DNA of 64,000 nucleotides from NCBI RefSeq assembly GCF_004343705.1, contig NZ_SKFH01000029.1, positions 1 to 64,000 on the forward strand, given 5' to 3'. Source of the DNA: Flaviaesturariibacter aridisoli (lineage in GTDB: Bacteria; Bacteroidota; Bacteroidia; Chitinophagales; Chitinophagaceae). The notes below the pieces were generated by a model, which worked only from the letters and a program-made list of their open reading frames with translations, was not told the DNA's origin and did no database searches. How positions within the stretch are numbered: position 1 is the first letter of the stretch; every line of letters starts with the position of its first letter. The position numbers and the translations under genes are program-made. Shown piece by piece: positions 24,555 to 34,214 of this stretch.

Positions 24555-25877
24555 CTACCGGACAATGTCTCCACGCAGCTGCATCAGTTGGATCTCCGAC
24601 AGCTTCGTGTTGTAGCGGGCCTGGATGATGCGGAATTGCGCGTCGGAAAGGTTTTGCTCTGCCGTGCGCAGCTCAATGAAGTTGGTCACACCAAGACGGT
24701 AGCGCTCGCGCACGATGCCGAGGTTTTCGCGCACGAGGGCCATGTTCTGCTCTTCGAGCTTCAGGGTGCGGCGCGCGGCGTCATAGGTAACGTAGGCGGC
24801 GCTGATACCGGCCTGTATGTTCGACAGGTCGCGCTGGTAGGTAAGCTGTTGGTAGTCCATCTCGGCCTGTGCCAGCTGGATGTTGCGGCGTACGGAAAAG
24901 CCGTTGAACAGGGGAATGGTGGCGGTCAGTCCGTAGTTGAGCCCGGAGTTGCGGTTCAGCACCGGCTGGGTGATTTCGTTGACCACCGAGCCGCTTTTGG
25001 CGCGGTTGAAGTTATAGGCTGACGTGAAGGAAACCGTGGGCCAGCGGCTGGCGCGGGCATCGCGAAGCGTGAGCTCCGCGAGGCGGATGTTGGCACGGCC
25101 CAGCTGCAGGCGCGGGTTCACCTGGTCGAGCCCGCTGCGGGCGGAATCGAGGAGGATGTTTTCGTTGAACGTGATCACCGTATCGGCCACCTGCACGGGC
25201 GCCGGCTGGCCGTTGTTGAACAGGTAACCGAGCTGCGCGCGGTACACGTCGAGCTGGCCCTGCTGCGCCAGCAGGTTGCTGCGCTGGGCATTGACGTCGA
25301 TCTGCGCCTGCAGCACGTCGGGCTTTACGCCGGTGCCGATGTCGAATTTGTACTGGGAAATGCGCAGGCGGTCGCTGGCCAGTGCGATGCTTTCCTGGAG
25401 CGCCTTGATCTGTTCCTGCTGGCGCACGATGCCATAGTAATTGCGCATCACGTCGGCCACGGTGCTGACCACCTGGTTGCGGATCTGCAACTCGCCCACG
25501 CGCAGCAATTCATTCACCCGGTCGTGGGCAATGAACATGCGGAAGCCGTCGAACAGCGTCCAGTTCAGGTTGACGGAGGTATTGAGCGTAGTCTGCTGCA
25601 CCTTGCCGCCGCGTGTTTGCCCGTTTTTAAGCTCCTGCAGCTGCCGCGCGTTGTTTACGATGAGGCTGCCCTGGGCGTTGACCGTGGGCAGGAAGGAATA
25701 TTTGACGTACGACTGGTTGATGGCGGCCACGGTGGAGTCGTTCCGTGACAGCTGGATGTCGTAGTTGTTCTGCAGGGCGATGGCGATGGCCTCTTCGAGG
25801 GTCAAAGGGTGCTCCTGGCCGAAGGCCGCGCCGCCGCTGCACAGGAAAAGGGCTACAATCAGTTTCTTCATAGTCAT
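24555..25877 (-). CDS. TolC-family outer membrane efflux protein
   Basis: 440 aa from ATG 25877, with a signal peptide (LIVALFLCSGGAAFGQ) and two OEP repeats. It begins HPLTLEEAIAIALQNNYDIQLSRND; the second half contains GLNYGLTATIPLFNGFSVRRNIQLAQAEMDYQQLTYQRDL. TolC forms the outer membrane exit duct of tripartite pumps. The stop of the RND pump gene overlaps this ATG by one base (TGATG), so translation is coupled; adaptor and pump lie upstream, so the pump complex is complete. Confidence 0.93.
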   Translation of the reverse strand: MTMKKLIVALFLCSGGAAFGQEHPLTLEEAIAIALQNNYDIQLSRNDSTVAAINQSYVKYSFLPTVNAQGSLIVNNARQLQELKNGQTRGGKVQQTTLNTSVNLNWTLFDGFRMFIAHDRVNELLRVGELQIRNQVVSTVADVMRNYYGIVRQQEQIKALQESIALASDRLRISQYKFDIGTGVKPDVLQAQIDVNAQRSNLLAQQGQLDVYRAQLGYLFNNGQPAPVQVADTVITFNENILLDSARSGLDQVNPRLQLGRANIRLAELTLRDARASRWPTVSFTSAYNFNRAKSGSVVNEITQPVLNRNSGLNYGLTATIPLFNGFSVRRNIQLAQAEMDYQQLTYQRDLSNIQAGISAAYVTYDAARRTLKLEEQNMALVRENLGIVRERYRLGVTNFIELRTAEQNLSDAQFRIIQARYNTKLSEIQLMQLRGDIVR

Positions 25878-28800
25878 CAATGCACGGTTTGAGTCGTCGC
25901 TTTCTTTTGCGCTTCTTCGTCCATCAGGTCGAGGGTGTTGCGCTTTTTCTCGCTGGAAAGGAAGGTATAAATCGCAGGCACCACGAAGAGGGTGAAGATG
26001 AGGGAGATCATGATGCCGCCTACGATCACGATGCCCAGCGGGATGCGGCTCGTGGCGGCGGCGCCCAGCGACAGGGCGATGGGCAATGCGCCCAGCGCCA
26101 TGGCCAGGCTCGTCATCAGGATCGGGCGCAGGCGCTGCTGGGCGGCGTGGATGGCCGCTTCCAGTTTGTTCATACCTGCCAGGCGGCTTTGGTTGGCGAA
26201 TTCGACGATCAGGATACCGTTCTTCACCACCAGGCCAATGAGCATGATGATGCCGATCTGCGAGAAGATGTTGATCGTTTGCCCGAAGATCCACAACGAC
26301 AACAGGGCGCCGGCGCCGGCCAGCGGGATCGTGGTCATGATCGTGAGCGGGTCGATGAAGCTCTCGAACTGCGCCGCAAGGATGAGGAAGATGAGGCCCA
26401 CGGCCAGCAGCAGCGCAAAGCCGATACCGCCGGAGCTTTCCACGTAGTCGCGCGAAGTGCCGCTCAGTGCCGTCTGGAACGTCGGGTCGAGCAGGTGGCC
26501 GGCGATGCGCTGCATTTCCTTGATGCCGTCGCCAAGGGTTTGCCCCGGTGCCAGTCCCGCCGAAATGGTGGCCGACTTAAAACGGTTGAAGTGGTAGATG
26601 GTCGAAGGTGTGGTGGCTTCTTCGATGCTTACCAGGTTGTCGAGCGAGACCATCTGGCCGCTTTTGCTCCGGACAAACAGGTTGCGCAGGTCGCTGGGAT
26701 CGTCGCGGTCGGCGCGCTCCACCTGGCCCATCACCTGGTATTGCTTGCCGCGCATCGTGAAATAACCGAGGCGCTGGTTGGAAAGCGCGAGCTGCAGGGT
26801 GCGCGATACGTCTTCCACGCTTACCCCTAATTCATTCGCCTTGAGTCGGTCTACGGTGATGCGGAGCTCCGGTTTATTGAACTTCAGGTCGGCGTCCACC
26901 TGCTGCAGGACCGTGCTTTTATTGGCTTCCTCCAGGAAACGCGGGAGAACCTGCGCCAGCTTGTCGAAGTCGTTGTTCTGGACCACGAACTGCACCGGCT
27001 GTCCGCCGCGGCGGTTCACGGCAATGGTTTGCTCTTCGATGGCCACCACGCGGCCTTCATTGAATTTGCCGAGATTTTTATTCACCATCGCCACGATCTC
27101 CTTCTGCGAACGCGAGCGATCGGTCGGGTCTACCAGCGCCACGCGCACGAAGCCCGAGTTGGTGGCGCCGCTGGCGAAGCCGGGAGCCGTCAGCGACAGG
27201 ATCGTGTTCTTTTCCGGAACGGAGTCGAGCATGAAGTCGCTGAGACGGTTGATATAGCGGTCCATGTAATCGTACGAGGTGCCTTCGGGGGCGGACACCT
27301 GGAGGCGAAACTGGCTGCGGTCTTCCATCGGCGCCAGCTCGGAGGGAAGGGTCATCCAGAGCCAGACCGCGATACCCGCGGCGGCTGCTACGATGAACCA
27401 GGCCACAAAGCGCACGCGGATAAAACCGCGTACGGCGCGGCCGTAGCTGCGCTCCATCCACTGGAAGAAAGGTTCCGTTTTACGGTAAAACCAGCCGTGG
27501 TTGTGGAGCGTGTCGGCACGGGTCAGCTTGACGTTGAGCACGGGTGTCAGCGTCAGCGATACGAACGCGGATATCAGCACGGCGCCCGCCACTACGATGC
27601 CGAACTCCCGGAAGAGACGGCCCACAAAACCTTGGATGAAGATGATCGGGAGAAACACAAACGCGAGCGTGATGGAGGTGGAGATCACCGCGAAGTAGAT
27701 CTCCTTGGAGCCCTCCAGTGCCGCACGCCACTTGTCCATACCCTGCTCCATCTTCTTAAAAATGTTTTCCGTCACCACGATGCCGTCATCCACCACGAGG
27801 CCCGTGGCCAGCACGATGCCGAGCAGCGTCAGCACGTTGATGGTAAAGCCGCAGACGTACATGATAAAGAAGGCGCCGATGAGCGATACGGGTATGTCGA
27901 TCAGCGGGCGGAAGGCGATGGCCCAGCTGCGGAAGAAGAAGTAGATAATGAGGATCACGAGGCCCAGCGAGATGAGCAGCGTTTCTTCCACCTCGGATAT
28001 GGAGCGCTTGATAAACTTCGTCTGGTCGAGGGCGATGTTGAGCGTGATATCGGCCGGCATGTCGGCCTTCAGCTGGTCGTAGCGTTTGTAGAATTCGTTT
28101 GAGATTGCCACGTAGTTGGAGCCGGGCTGGGGGATGATGGCCAGGGCGATCATCGGGATGCCGCTCTCGCGCAGCTGCGATTCTTCGTTCTCCGGGCCCA
28201 GCTGCGCTTCGGCCACGTCGGCGAGGCGCACCACCGAATTGGAATCGCTTTTCACCACTACATTGTTGAAATCCTCTTCTGTGTTGAGGCGTCCGAAAGT
28301 GCGCACCGTGAGCTCTGTGGCATTGCCCGAGATCTTACCCGAAGGCAGCTCCACGTTCTCGCGCGACAGGGCCTGCGAGACGTCGGTGGGCGTGAGGCCG
28401 TACGAGGCAAGGCGGTCGGGCTTCAGCCAGATGCGCATCGCGTAGCGCTTTTCGCCCCAGATCTGGATGGCGGATACGCCGGGGATCGTTTGCAGGCGCT
28501 CCACCAACACGTTGTTGGCCCACTCGGAGATCTCCAGCTGGTTGCGGGTATTGCTCTGCACCGTCATGGAGATGATCGGGTCGGAGGAGGCGTCGGCCTT
28601 GCTCACTACCGGAGGCGCGTCGAGGTCGGCGGGCAGCTGGCGGGTGGCCTGCGACACTTTGTCGCGCACGTCGTTGGCAGCTGCTTCAAGGTCGATGCCC
28701 AGCTCGAATTCCACGTTGATATTGGAGGAGCCCGCATTGGACGAAGAGGTGATGTTCTTGATGCCCGCGATTCCGTTGATGGCCTTCTCGAGCGGCTCGG

Positions 28801-28990
28801 TGATCTGCGTTTCGATGATATCGGGGTTGGCGCCGCCGTAGGAGGTGCGCACGTTAATGTTGGGCGGATCGATGGCGGGGTAGTCGCGCACGCCCAGCGA
28901 CTGGAAGCCGATGATGCCGAACACCACGATGATGATGTTGAGCACGATGGCCAGCACGGGACGCCGTAGCGACAGTTCACTGATGTTCAT
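25877..28990 (-). CDS. RND multidrug efflux permease (HAE1/AcrB family)
   Basis: 1037 aa. Standard HAE1 architecture: TM1 (LAIVLNIIIVVFGIIGF), large periplasmic loop, TM2-6 with the proton-relay Asp pair in GLVVDDGIVVTENIFKKM, second loop, TM8-12, and the GLVVKNGILIVEFANQ motif in the second half. N-terminal substrate loop begins GVRDYPAIDPP. Its length matches the family. It drives proton-coupled export with the adaptor gene at 29100 and the TolC gene. Substrate unknown; multi-drug or dye export is typical. No local regulator was seen. Confidence 0.96.
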   Translation of the reverse strand: MNISELSLRRPVLAIVLNIIIVVFGIIGFQSLGVRDYPAIDPPNINVRTSYGGANPDIIETQITEPLEKAINGIAGIKNITSSSNAGSSNINVEFELGIDLEAAANDVRDKVSQATRQLPADLDAPPVVSKADASSDPIISMTVQSNTRNQLEISEWANNVLVERLQTIPGVSAIQIWGEKRYAMRIWLKPDRLASYGLTPTDVSQALSRENVELPSGKISGNATELTVRTFGRLNTEEDFNNVVVKSDSNSVVRLADVAEAQLGPENEESQLRESGIPMIALAIIPQPGSNYVAISNEFYKRYDQLKADMPADITLNIALDQTKFIKRSISEVEETLLISLGLVILIIYFFFRSWAIAFRPLIDIPVSLIGAFFIMYVCGFTINVLTLLGIVLATGLVVDDGIVVTENIFKKMEQGMDKWRAALEGSKEIYFAVISTSITLAFVFLPIIFIQGFVGRLFREFGIVVAGAVLISAFVSLTLTPVLNVKLTRADTLHNHGWFYRKTEPFFQWMERSYGRAVRGFIRVRFVAWFIVAAAAGIAVWLWMTLPSELAPMEDRSQFRLQVSAPEGTSYDYMDRYINRLSDFMLDSVPEKNTILSLTAPGFASGATNSGFVRVALVDPTDRSRSQKEIVAMVNKNLGKFNEGRVVAIEEQTIAVNRRGGQPVQFVVQNNDFDKLAQVLPRFLEEANKSTVLQQVDADLKFNKPELRITVDRLKANELGVSVEDVSRTLQLALSNQRLGYFTMRGKQYQVMGQVERADRDDPSDLRNLFVRSKSGQMVSLDNLVSIEEATTPSTIYHFNRFKSATISAGLAPGQTLGDGIKEMQRIAGHLLDPTFQTALSGTSRDYVESSGGIGFALLLAVGLIFLILAAQFESFIDPLTIMTTIPLAGAGALLSLWIFGQTINIFSQIGIIMLIGLVVKNGILIVEFANQSRLAGMNKLEAAIHAAQQRLRPILMTSLAMALGALPIALSLGAAATSRIPLGIVIVGGIMISLIFTLFVVPAIYTFLSSEKKRNTLDLMDEEAQKKATTQTVH

Positions 28991-29018
28991 GGTATCCGTT
29001 TAAGGGTTGGGTGTTGTC

Positions 29019-29110
29019 GAAGGTTTTTAAAGTTCTTAGGGTTCTTAAGGTTTTGAAGGTTGTATTCCGACCACAAAAACCCTGAAAACGTTCAGAACCT
29101 CAAGAACCTT
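29019..29110. repeat. 9-bp-period inverted repeat between pump and adaptor genes
   Basis: Left arm 29019-29063: GGTTTTTAA AGTTCTTAG GGTTCTTAA GGTTTTGAA. Right arm 29073-29110: AAAAACCCT GAAAACGTT CAGAACCTC AAGAACC. The right arm contains the TGA stop of the adaptor gene and its last codons, so the arm lies partly in the coding sequence. Confidence 0.8.
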
Positions 29111-30182
29111 TTTTTTCCGGCCGGTTGACCACTTTTCGCACAAAGGCCTTTGCATTCGGCTTCAGCCCGAGGATGCCGGTTATGGCCACCGTATCGCCGG
29201 GTTTGAGCCCGGAGGTGATCTCTACGAAGCTGGAGTCGCGGATGCCGGTGCTGACGTCTACAAAGCGCACCTTGTTGCTGTCGATGAGGTATACTTTCTT
29301 GCCACGGGCCTGGGGCACGATCGCCTGCGTGGGGATCATCAGGGCGTTGGGGTTCGGCTCGAAGGCGATCCGGATGCGGGCAAAGGATCCCGGTACGAGG
29401 CCGGCTTCCACGCCGCGCACTGCGGCGCGCATCGTGAGCGTGCGGGTGGCGCCGGTGATGCCCGATTCGGTGGCGATCACCTGGGCGGCGTAGCTGCGCT
29501 CGCTGTTCTCCGTATGAAACTGTACGAAAGAGCCCGCTTTCACCCGGCTGATGTATTGCTCGGGGAGGTTGAAGTCCACGCGCATACCGGTGGTCTTTTG
29601 TATCGTGGTGAGTACCGACTGCTGCGTTACGAAAGCGCCGGGGCTGACCATCTTGAGGCCCAGTTTGCCGGTAAAGGGTGCCCGGATCTCGGTTTTGCGG
29701 ATGTTGGTGCTGAGCACGGCCAGGTCGGCCTGGGCGTTGGAGATCTGCAGGCGGGCCACATCGAGGTCCTGCTTGCTGATGCCGCCGATCTTTTCGAGGG
29801 CCGCGTAGCGGTTGACGGTGGTCTGGGCCTGCTGGAGCTGCACCTGCAGCTTGCGGCGCTGGGCCAACAGGTCGGCGTCGTCGAGCTTGGCAATGAGGGC
29901 GCCCTGCTGCACGATCGCGCCTTCACGGATATTGAGGTGAACGATACGGCCGGTCACTTCGGGATGGATCTCGGTAGATTCACCGGCTACAAGGGTGCCG
30001 GGCACCTCGATGTTTTCACTGACCGTCCGGGTTTCTACCAGGAAGGCGTCCACGCGGGCGGGGGGACGGGCACCGGCTTTTTGCTGGGCCGAGGCGTCTT
30101 TTTTGCGTTCCGAACTGCAGGCGCCCAGCAGCAGGAAGGCGGCCAGGGGCAGGAACAGCGACTGTTTTTTCAAGGGGATCAA
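29100..30182 (-). CDS. RND efflux periplasmic adaptor lipoprotein
   Basis: 360 aa. Lipoprotein signal LPLAAFLLLGACSS (Cys about 22), lipoyl/biotinyl half-domain VTGRIVHLNIREGAIVQQGALIAKLDDADLLAQ, helical hairpin (RRKLQVQLQQAQTTVNRYAAL), then the other lipoyl half, beta-barrel and membrane-proximal domains. There is no ATG at the start: the frame opens with TTG at 30182 or 30173 (MKKQSLF). It bridges the pump and TolC. Followed by the pump gene 109 nt later, with a repeat between. Confidence 0.9.
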   Translation of the reverse strand: MIPLKKQSLFLPLAAFLLLGACSSERKKDASAQQKAGARPPARVDAFLVETRTVSENIEVPGTLVAGESTEIHPEVTGRIVHLNIREGAIVQQGALIAKLDDADLLAQRRKLQVQLQQAQTTVNRYAALEKIGGISKQDLDVARLQISNAQADLAVLSTNIRKTEIRAPFTGKLGLKMVSPGAFVTQQSVLTTIQKTTGMRVDFNLPEQYISRVKAGSFVQFHTENSERSYAAQVIATESGITGATRTLTMRAAVRGVEAGLVPGSFARIRIAFEPNPNALMIPTQAIVPQARGKKVYLIDSNKVRFVDVSTGIRDSSFVEITSGLKPGDTVAITGILGLKPNAKAFVRKVVNRPEKKGS

Positions 30183-30280
30183 TGGTTTATGCGTAAGGCT
30201 AAAGTAATTCAGGCTGCAATCTACGTTGGAACACCGGCCTGAGGACGCCGTTTAACCTTAATTAACGGCCACCGGGAGCT

Positions 30281-31405
30281 TTAACGGCTGACGACGCGTA
30301 AAGTTTGACGCACCTTGTTGGCTTTGTGGATGAGGTCCTGTTTTTCATCGCTCAGCACCGTCACGTGGCCCATTTTCCGGCCCGGGCGCGTTTCGCTTTT
30401 TCCATACAGGTGCACAAAGGCGTTGTCGATCTTCAGCACTTCTTCCAGCCCTTCGTACACGGCGGGACCGCTGTGCCCGTCGGCGCCGATCAGGTTGATC
30501 ATTACCGAAGGCAGGATCGCCTTGGTGTTGCCCAGGGGATAGCCCAGGAGGATGCGCCACAGCATGTCGAACTGCGAGCTGTAGTGCCCCTCGATGCTGT
30601 GGTGGCCGCTGTTGTGCACCCGCGGTGCCGTTTCGTTTACCAGCACCTCGTTGTGGTCGTCTACCAGCAGCTCCACGGCGAAGAGCCCGGGCGAGGCCAG
30701 GTGGCGCACCAGCGACAGGGAGATCGCTTCGATCTTCCAGAGCACTTCGGTAGGAATGTCGGCCGGCGACAATTGATAATCGAGCAGGTTGAGGTCGGGG
30801 TTGAACACCATTTCCACGGGCGGGTAAAGGGCGGTCTTGCCCTGGCTGTCGACGGCCACCAGCTGGGCAATCTCCTTGCGGATCTTTACCATTTTTTCCA
30901 ATACGCCCGGAGCGTCGAAGCCAAGTGGGAGGTCCTTCTTTTCGTGGAGCAGCTGCACGCCCTTGCCGTCGTAGCCGCCTTCGCCGATCTTATGCACCGC
31001 CGGCAGAAAGGCGTGCTGTGCCTCCAGCGCCGCCCGGTTTTCCGTGATGACGAATGCGGCGGTCGGGATGCCGTGCTCAGCATAGAACTGCTTTTGCCGG
31101 ATCTTATTCTTGATGATGCGCAGCACTGAAGGCTTCGGGATGACGCGAACGCCTTCCGCTTCCAGCCGCTCGAGTGCTTCGATATTGACGTTCTCCATCT
31201 CGATGGTGATGGCGTCGAGGCCCAGGCCGAAGGCGTATACATCGTCGAAATTGCGGATATCGCCCTGCCGGAAGTGGTGACAAAGGTGTGCCGATGGACA
31301 ATCCGGGTCGGATTCGAGTACAAAGGTTTCTACGGGATAGTTTGCGGCTGCCTGCAACAACATGCGGCCGAGTTGTCCGCCGCCGAGAATGCCCACTTTC
31401 TGCAT
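30281..31405 (-). CDS. purK: N5-carboxyaminoimidazole ribonucleotide synthase
   Basis: 374 aa from the ATG near 31405 (MQKVGILGGGQLGRM), the conserved PurK start; upstream residues are not family-like. ATP-grasp enzyme that carboxylates AIR with bicarbonate and ATP, followed by PurE. Features: GILGGGQLGRMLLQAA, VIPKPSVLRIIKNKIRQKQF, EGGYDGKGVQLL, APRVHNSGHHSIEGHYSSQFDMLWRILLGYPLG, and LYGKSETRPGRKMGHVT. It is monocistronic and 6 kb from purE. Confidence 0.96.
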   Translation of the reverse strand: MQKVGILGGGQLGRMLLQAAANYPVETFVLESDPDCPSAHLCHHFRQGDIRNFDDVYAFGLGLDAITIEMENVNIEALERLEAEGVRVIPKPSVLRIIKNKIRQKQFYAEHGIPTAAFVITENRAALEAQHAFLPAVHKIGEGGYDGKGVQLLHEKKDLPLGFDAPGVLEKMVKIRKEIAQLVAVDSQGKTALYPPVEMVFNPDLNLLDYQLSPADIPTEVLWKIEAISLSLVRHLASPGLFAVELLVDDHNEVLVNETAPRVHNSGHHSIEGHYSSQFDMLWRILLGYPLGNTKAILPSVMINLIGADGHSGPAVYEGLEEVLKIDNAFVHLYGKSETRPGRKMGHVTVLSDEKQDLIHKANKVRQTLRVVSR

Positions 31406-31467
31406 GGAGCGAAGATACGCGGCGACGGGGTTCAGGGATAGGTCTGGATTTTGCGGCATTGTTCAAC

Positions 31468-32727
31468 ATGCACCCCTTGAACACCTCCAAGGACTTCAAC
31501 GCCCTGCTGGCCGATGCCGACGACCGCCCTGTAGTGATGCTCGGCGAGGCCAGTCACGGCACCCATGAATACTATACCTGGCGCACGGCCCTGTCGAAGC
31601 GGCTTATTGAAGAGAAGGGTTTTCGCTTTATCGCCGTCGAGGGCGACTGGCCCGATTGCTACAAGATCAACCGCTATGTGAAAGGCTACCCGGATGCCGG
31701 CGACAGCATTCACGCCGTGCTCCGCAGTTTCGACCGCTGGCCGACCTGGATGTGGGCCAACTGGGAGGTGGCGGCCCTTGCCGAATGGCTCCGCGACTGG
31801 AACAGCCACCGGCCCATGGAGCAGCGGGTGGGGTTTTATGGGCTCGACGTGTATAGCCTCTGGGATTCGATGCGCATCCTGCAGGAGTACCTGGAAGGCG
31901 AGGACCCGGCGCTGGCGAAGGCGATCCGCGGCGCGTTGGGTTGCTTCCAGCCTTATGAAGACAACGAGCACGCCTATGCGCGTGCTTCCCTGACGAAGCA
32001 CAGTTGCCGCGACCGCGTGCTGGAACTACTGCGCGAAGTGCGCGAAAAGGCACTGCAATACAGCGAGGACGCAGAGGCGGCCTTCAGCGCCGAGCAGAAT
32101 GCGCTCATTGCCGTCAATGCCGAAAGCTACTATCGGAGCATGATGAGTTTTGACAACGAAAGCTGGAACGTGCGCGACCGGCATATGATGGAAACGCTCC
32201 GCCGGCTGATGGACTTCCACGGGCCCGAAGCGAAGGGCATTGTGTGGGAGCACAACACCCATATCGGCGATGCCCGCGCCACGAGCATGCGCCAGGCCGG
32301 GATGATCAACATCGGGCAGCTGGCGCGCGAGGAATACGGCTTGAACCGCGTCTACCTGTGCGGCTTCGGTTGCTATGAAGGCAGCGTGGTGGCAGGAGAG
32401 GAGTGGGGCGCGCCGCACGAAGTGATGCCCGTGCCCGAGGCACGTGAAGGCTCCATCGAACACTGGCTGCACCGGGAAAGCACGCAGTCGCGCTACCTCC
32501 TTTTCAACACGGAAGACATCCGGGCGCTGTACGACCAGTCGGTGCAGCACCGCGCCATCGGCGTTGTGTACGATCCCGACCGTGAGCGCTATGGCAACTA
32601 CGTGCCCACTGTGATGGCCGAACGCTACGATGCGTTCATTTTCATCGACCGCACCGAAGCGCTGCATCCGCTGCATACCCATGATGCGGCGAACAAGATC
32701 CCCGATACCTACCCGTTTGGCCTTTGA
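31468..32727 (+). CDS. Erythromycin esterase family protein
   Basis: 419 aa from ATG 31468 (MHPLNTSKDFN). Family signature with Glu-His pair GEASHGTHEYY (about 26-36), EGDWPDCYKINRY, GFYGLDVYSLWDSM and HNTHIGDARA. EreA-like proteins hydrolyse macrolide lactones, but most environmental members are of unknown function; resistance cannot be claimed. Divergent from purK, 62 nt apart. Cytoplasmic. Confidence 0.9.
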   Translation: MHPLNTSKDFNALLADADDRPVVMLGEASHGTHEYYTWRTALSKRLIEEKGFRFIAVEGDWPDCYKINRYVKGYPDAGDSIHAVLRSFDRWPTWMWANWEVAALAEWLRDWNSHRPMEQRVGFYGLDVYSLWDSMRILQEYLEGEDPALAKAIRGALGCFQPYEDNEHAYARASLTKHSCRDRVLELLREVREKALQYSEDAEAAFSAEQNALIAVNAESYYRSMMSFDNESWNVRDRHMMETLRRLMDFHGPEAKGIVWEHNTHIGDARATSMRQAGMINIGQLAREEYGLNRVYLCGFGCYEGSVVAGEEWGAPHEVMPVPEAREGSIEHWLHRESTQSRYLLFNTEDIRALYDQSVQHRAIGVVYDPDRERYGNYVPTVMAERYDAFIFIDRTEALHPLHTHDAANKIPDTYPFGL

Positions 32728-32755
32728 GCAAAAAGGACCGCCGGGCGGTCACGTA

Positions 32756-32901
32756 GTCACACTGAGCGAAGCGAAGTGTCCGTGCCAACGACCGAAAACG
32801 ATCTCCACCATTGCGGTGTTCCTTAAAAACAGCAATCGTCCGCCTTATTCGACCAGTCCTAACAGCGTAATTCAATGACTCCTCGCTTCGCTTAGCGTGA
32901 C
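32756..32901. repeat. 146-bp MITE-like inverted-repeat element (CTGAGCG family)
   Basis: Imperfect terminal inverted repeats of 21 bp: GTCACACTGAGCGAAGCGAAG (32756-32776) and the complement of CCTCGCTTCGCTTAGCGTG at 32881-32901, three mismatches. The 104-bp interior shows no coding potential. The same word family appears at 22248 and 47022. Confidence 0.75.
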
Positions 32902-32927
32902 AAAGGCCGCGCGGAGCGCGGCCTTTG
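32901..32927. terminator. Bidirectional hairpin between convergent genes
   Basis: CAAAGGCCGCGC (32901-32912) pairs with GCGCGGCCTTTG (32916-32927) with a 3-nt loop. No long T-run follows on either side, so it works as a hairpin attenuator or weak terminator between the esterase and hpd genes. Confidence 0.7.
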
Positions 32928-32969
32928 TGCCTTCGATATTCAAAGTTCCTTGTTGCTGGTTCGGTAATC

Positions 32970-34103
32970 CTAGAGATTGCCGCGGGCTTCCTGCTCGCGC
33001 TCGATCGCTTCGAAGAGCGCCTTGAAGTTGCCCTTGCCGAAGCTCTTGGCACCTTTGCGCTGGATGATCTCGAAGAAAAGCGTGGGACGGTCCTGCACCG
33101 GCTTGCTGAACAGTTGCAGCAGGTAGCCTTCGTTGTCGCGGTCCACCAGGATGCCGAGCTCTTTGAGGGGTTCGAGGTCTTCATCGATGTGGCCCACGCG
33201 GTCGATCAGGTCGTCGTAGTAGGAGCTGGGCACTTTGAGGAATTCCACGCCGCGGCTCATGAGGTCGCGCACGGTGGTCACAATGTCGGCCGTGGCCAGG
33301 GCCACGTGCTGCACGCCTTCGCCGTCGAAGAACTCGAGGTATTCTTCCACCTGCGACTTCTTCTTGCCTTCCGCTGGCTCGTTGATCGGGAATTTTACAA
33401 AGCCATTGCCGCTGCTCATCACCTTGCTCATGAGCGCCGAATATTCGGTGGAGATGTCTTCGTCGTCAAAGGAGAGAATGTTCTTGAAGCCCATGACTTC
33501 CTCATAGAATTTAACCCAGGGGTTCATCTGGTTCCAACCCACGTTGCCCACGCAGTGATCCACGTAAAGGAGGCCGGTGTCGGTGGGGGCGAAGTGCGGG
33601 TTGCTCCAGGGGCGAAAGCCCGGCATAAAAGCACCGTTATAGTTGCGGCGCTCTACAAATAAATGCACCGTATCGCCGTAGGTATGAATGCCGCTCAGTA
33701 CTACCTCGCCATGCTCGTCCTGCAGGCGCTGGGGCTCGAGGTAGCTTCTGCCGCCCCGCTTCGTGGTTTCTTGCCAGGCGGCGGTGGCATCGTCCACCCG
33801 GAGGGCCAGGTATTTAACGCCGTCGCCGTGCTTGTACACGTGGTCGGCGATAACATTGTTGGCACGGATGGGCGTGGTGAGAACGAAGGTGAGCTTGTGT
33901 TGGCGCACCACGTAGGAGGCGCGGTCTTTCACACCCGTTTCGGGACCGGCATAAGCCACGGCCTGGAAGCCGAAGGCGCTCATGTAGTAGTGGGCGGCCT
34001 GCTTGGCATTGCCCACGTAAAATTCCACATAGTCCGTACCCTGCAGGGGCAGGAAATCCGTTGTGGCAGCGGCGGCTGCCTGAGGCGCGGTAGCAATCGA
34101 CAT
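32970..34103 (-). CDS. hpd: 4-hydroxyphenylpyruvate dioxygenase
   Basis: 377 aa, with two vicinal-oxygen-chelate domains. Iron ligands: His in YVDHCVGNV, His in VQHVALAT, Glu in TLFFEIIQR. It converts 4-hydroxyphenylpyruvate to homogentisate in tyrosine degradation. The next enzymes (homogentisate dioxygenase and so on) are not in the window. Non-conserved N-terminal Ala run (SIATAPQAAAAATT). A -7 element TAACTTTG lies 22-29 nt upstream of the start. Confidence 0.96.
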   Translation of the reverse strand: MSIATAPQAAAAATTDFLPLQGTDYVEFYVGNAKQAAHYYMSAFGFQAVAYAGPETGVKDRASYVVRQHKLTFVLTTPIRANNVIADHVYKHGDGVKYLALRVDDATAAWQETTKRGGRSYLEPQRLQDEHGEVVLSGIHTYGDTVHLFVERRNYNGAFMPGFRPWSNPHFAPTDTGLLYVDHCVGNVGWNQMNPWVKFYEEVMGFKNILSFDDEDISTEYSALMSKVMSSGNGFVKFPINEPAEGKKKSQVEEYLEFFDGEGVQHVALATADIVTTVRDLMSRGVEFLKVPSSYYDDLIDRVGHIDEDLEPLKELGILVDRDNEGYLLQLFSKPVQDRPTLFFEIIQRKGAKSFGKGNFKALFEAIEREQEARGNL

Positions 34104-34124
34104 GATCGTTTGTATTTACTGACG

Positions 34125-34132
34125 CAAAGTTA
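34125..34132 (-). promoter_or_regulatory. hpd -7 element (TAACTTTG)
   Basis: On the minus strand TAACTTTG matches the Bacteroidota TAnnTTTG consensus exactly, 22 nt before the hpd ATG. No clear -33 TTTG is seen at the right distance. Confidence 0.5.
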
Positions 34133-34214
34133 GCATCTTTGCGGCCGCGAAGATTTTGGACTTTTCTTTGCATTTGAAATGGGAACTTGCTTCCTCATCG
34201 AGCCTAGGTACCGC

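Noticed and set aside
25880-26830. Plus-strand frame opposite the RND pump
   Set aside because: Antisense shadow with no family pattern; the pump is complete.
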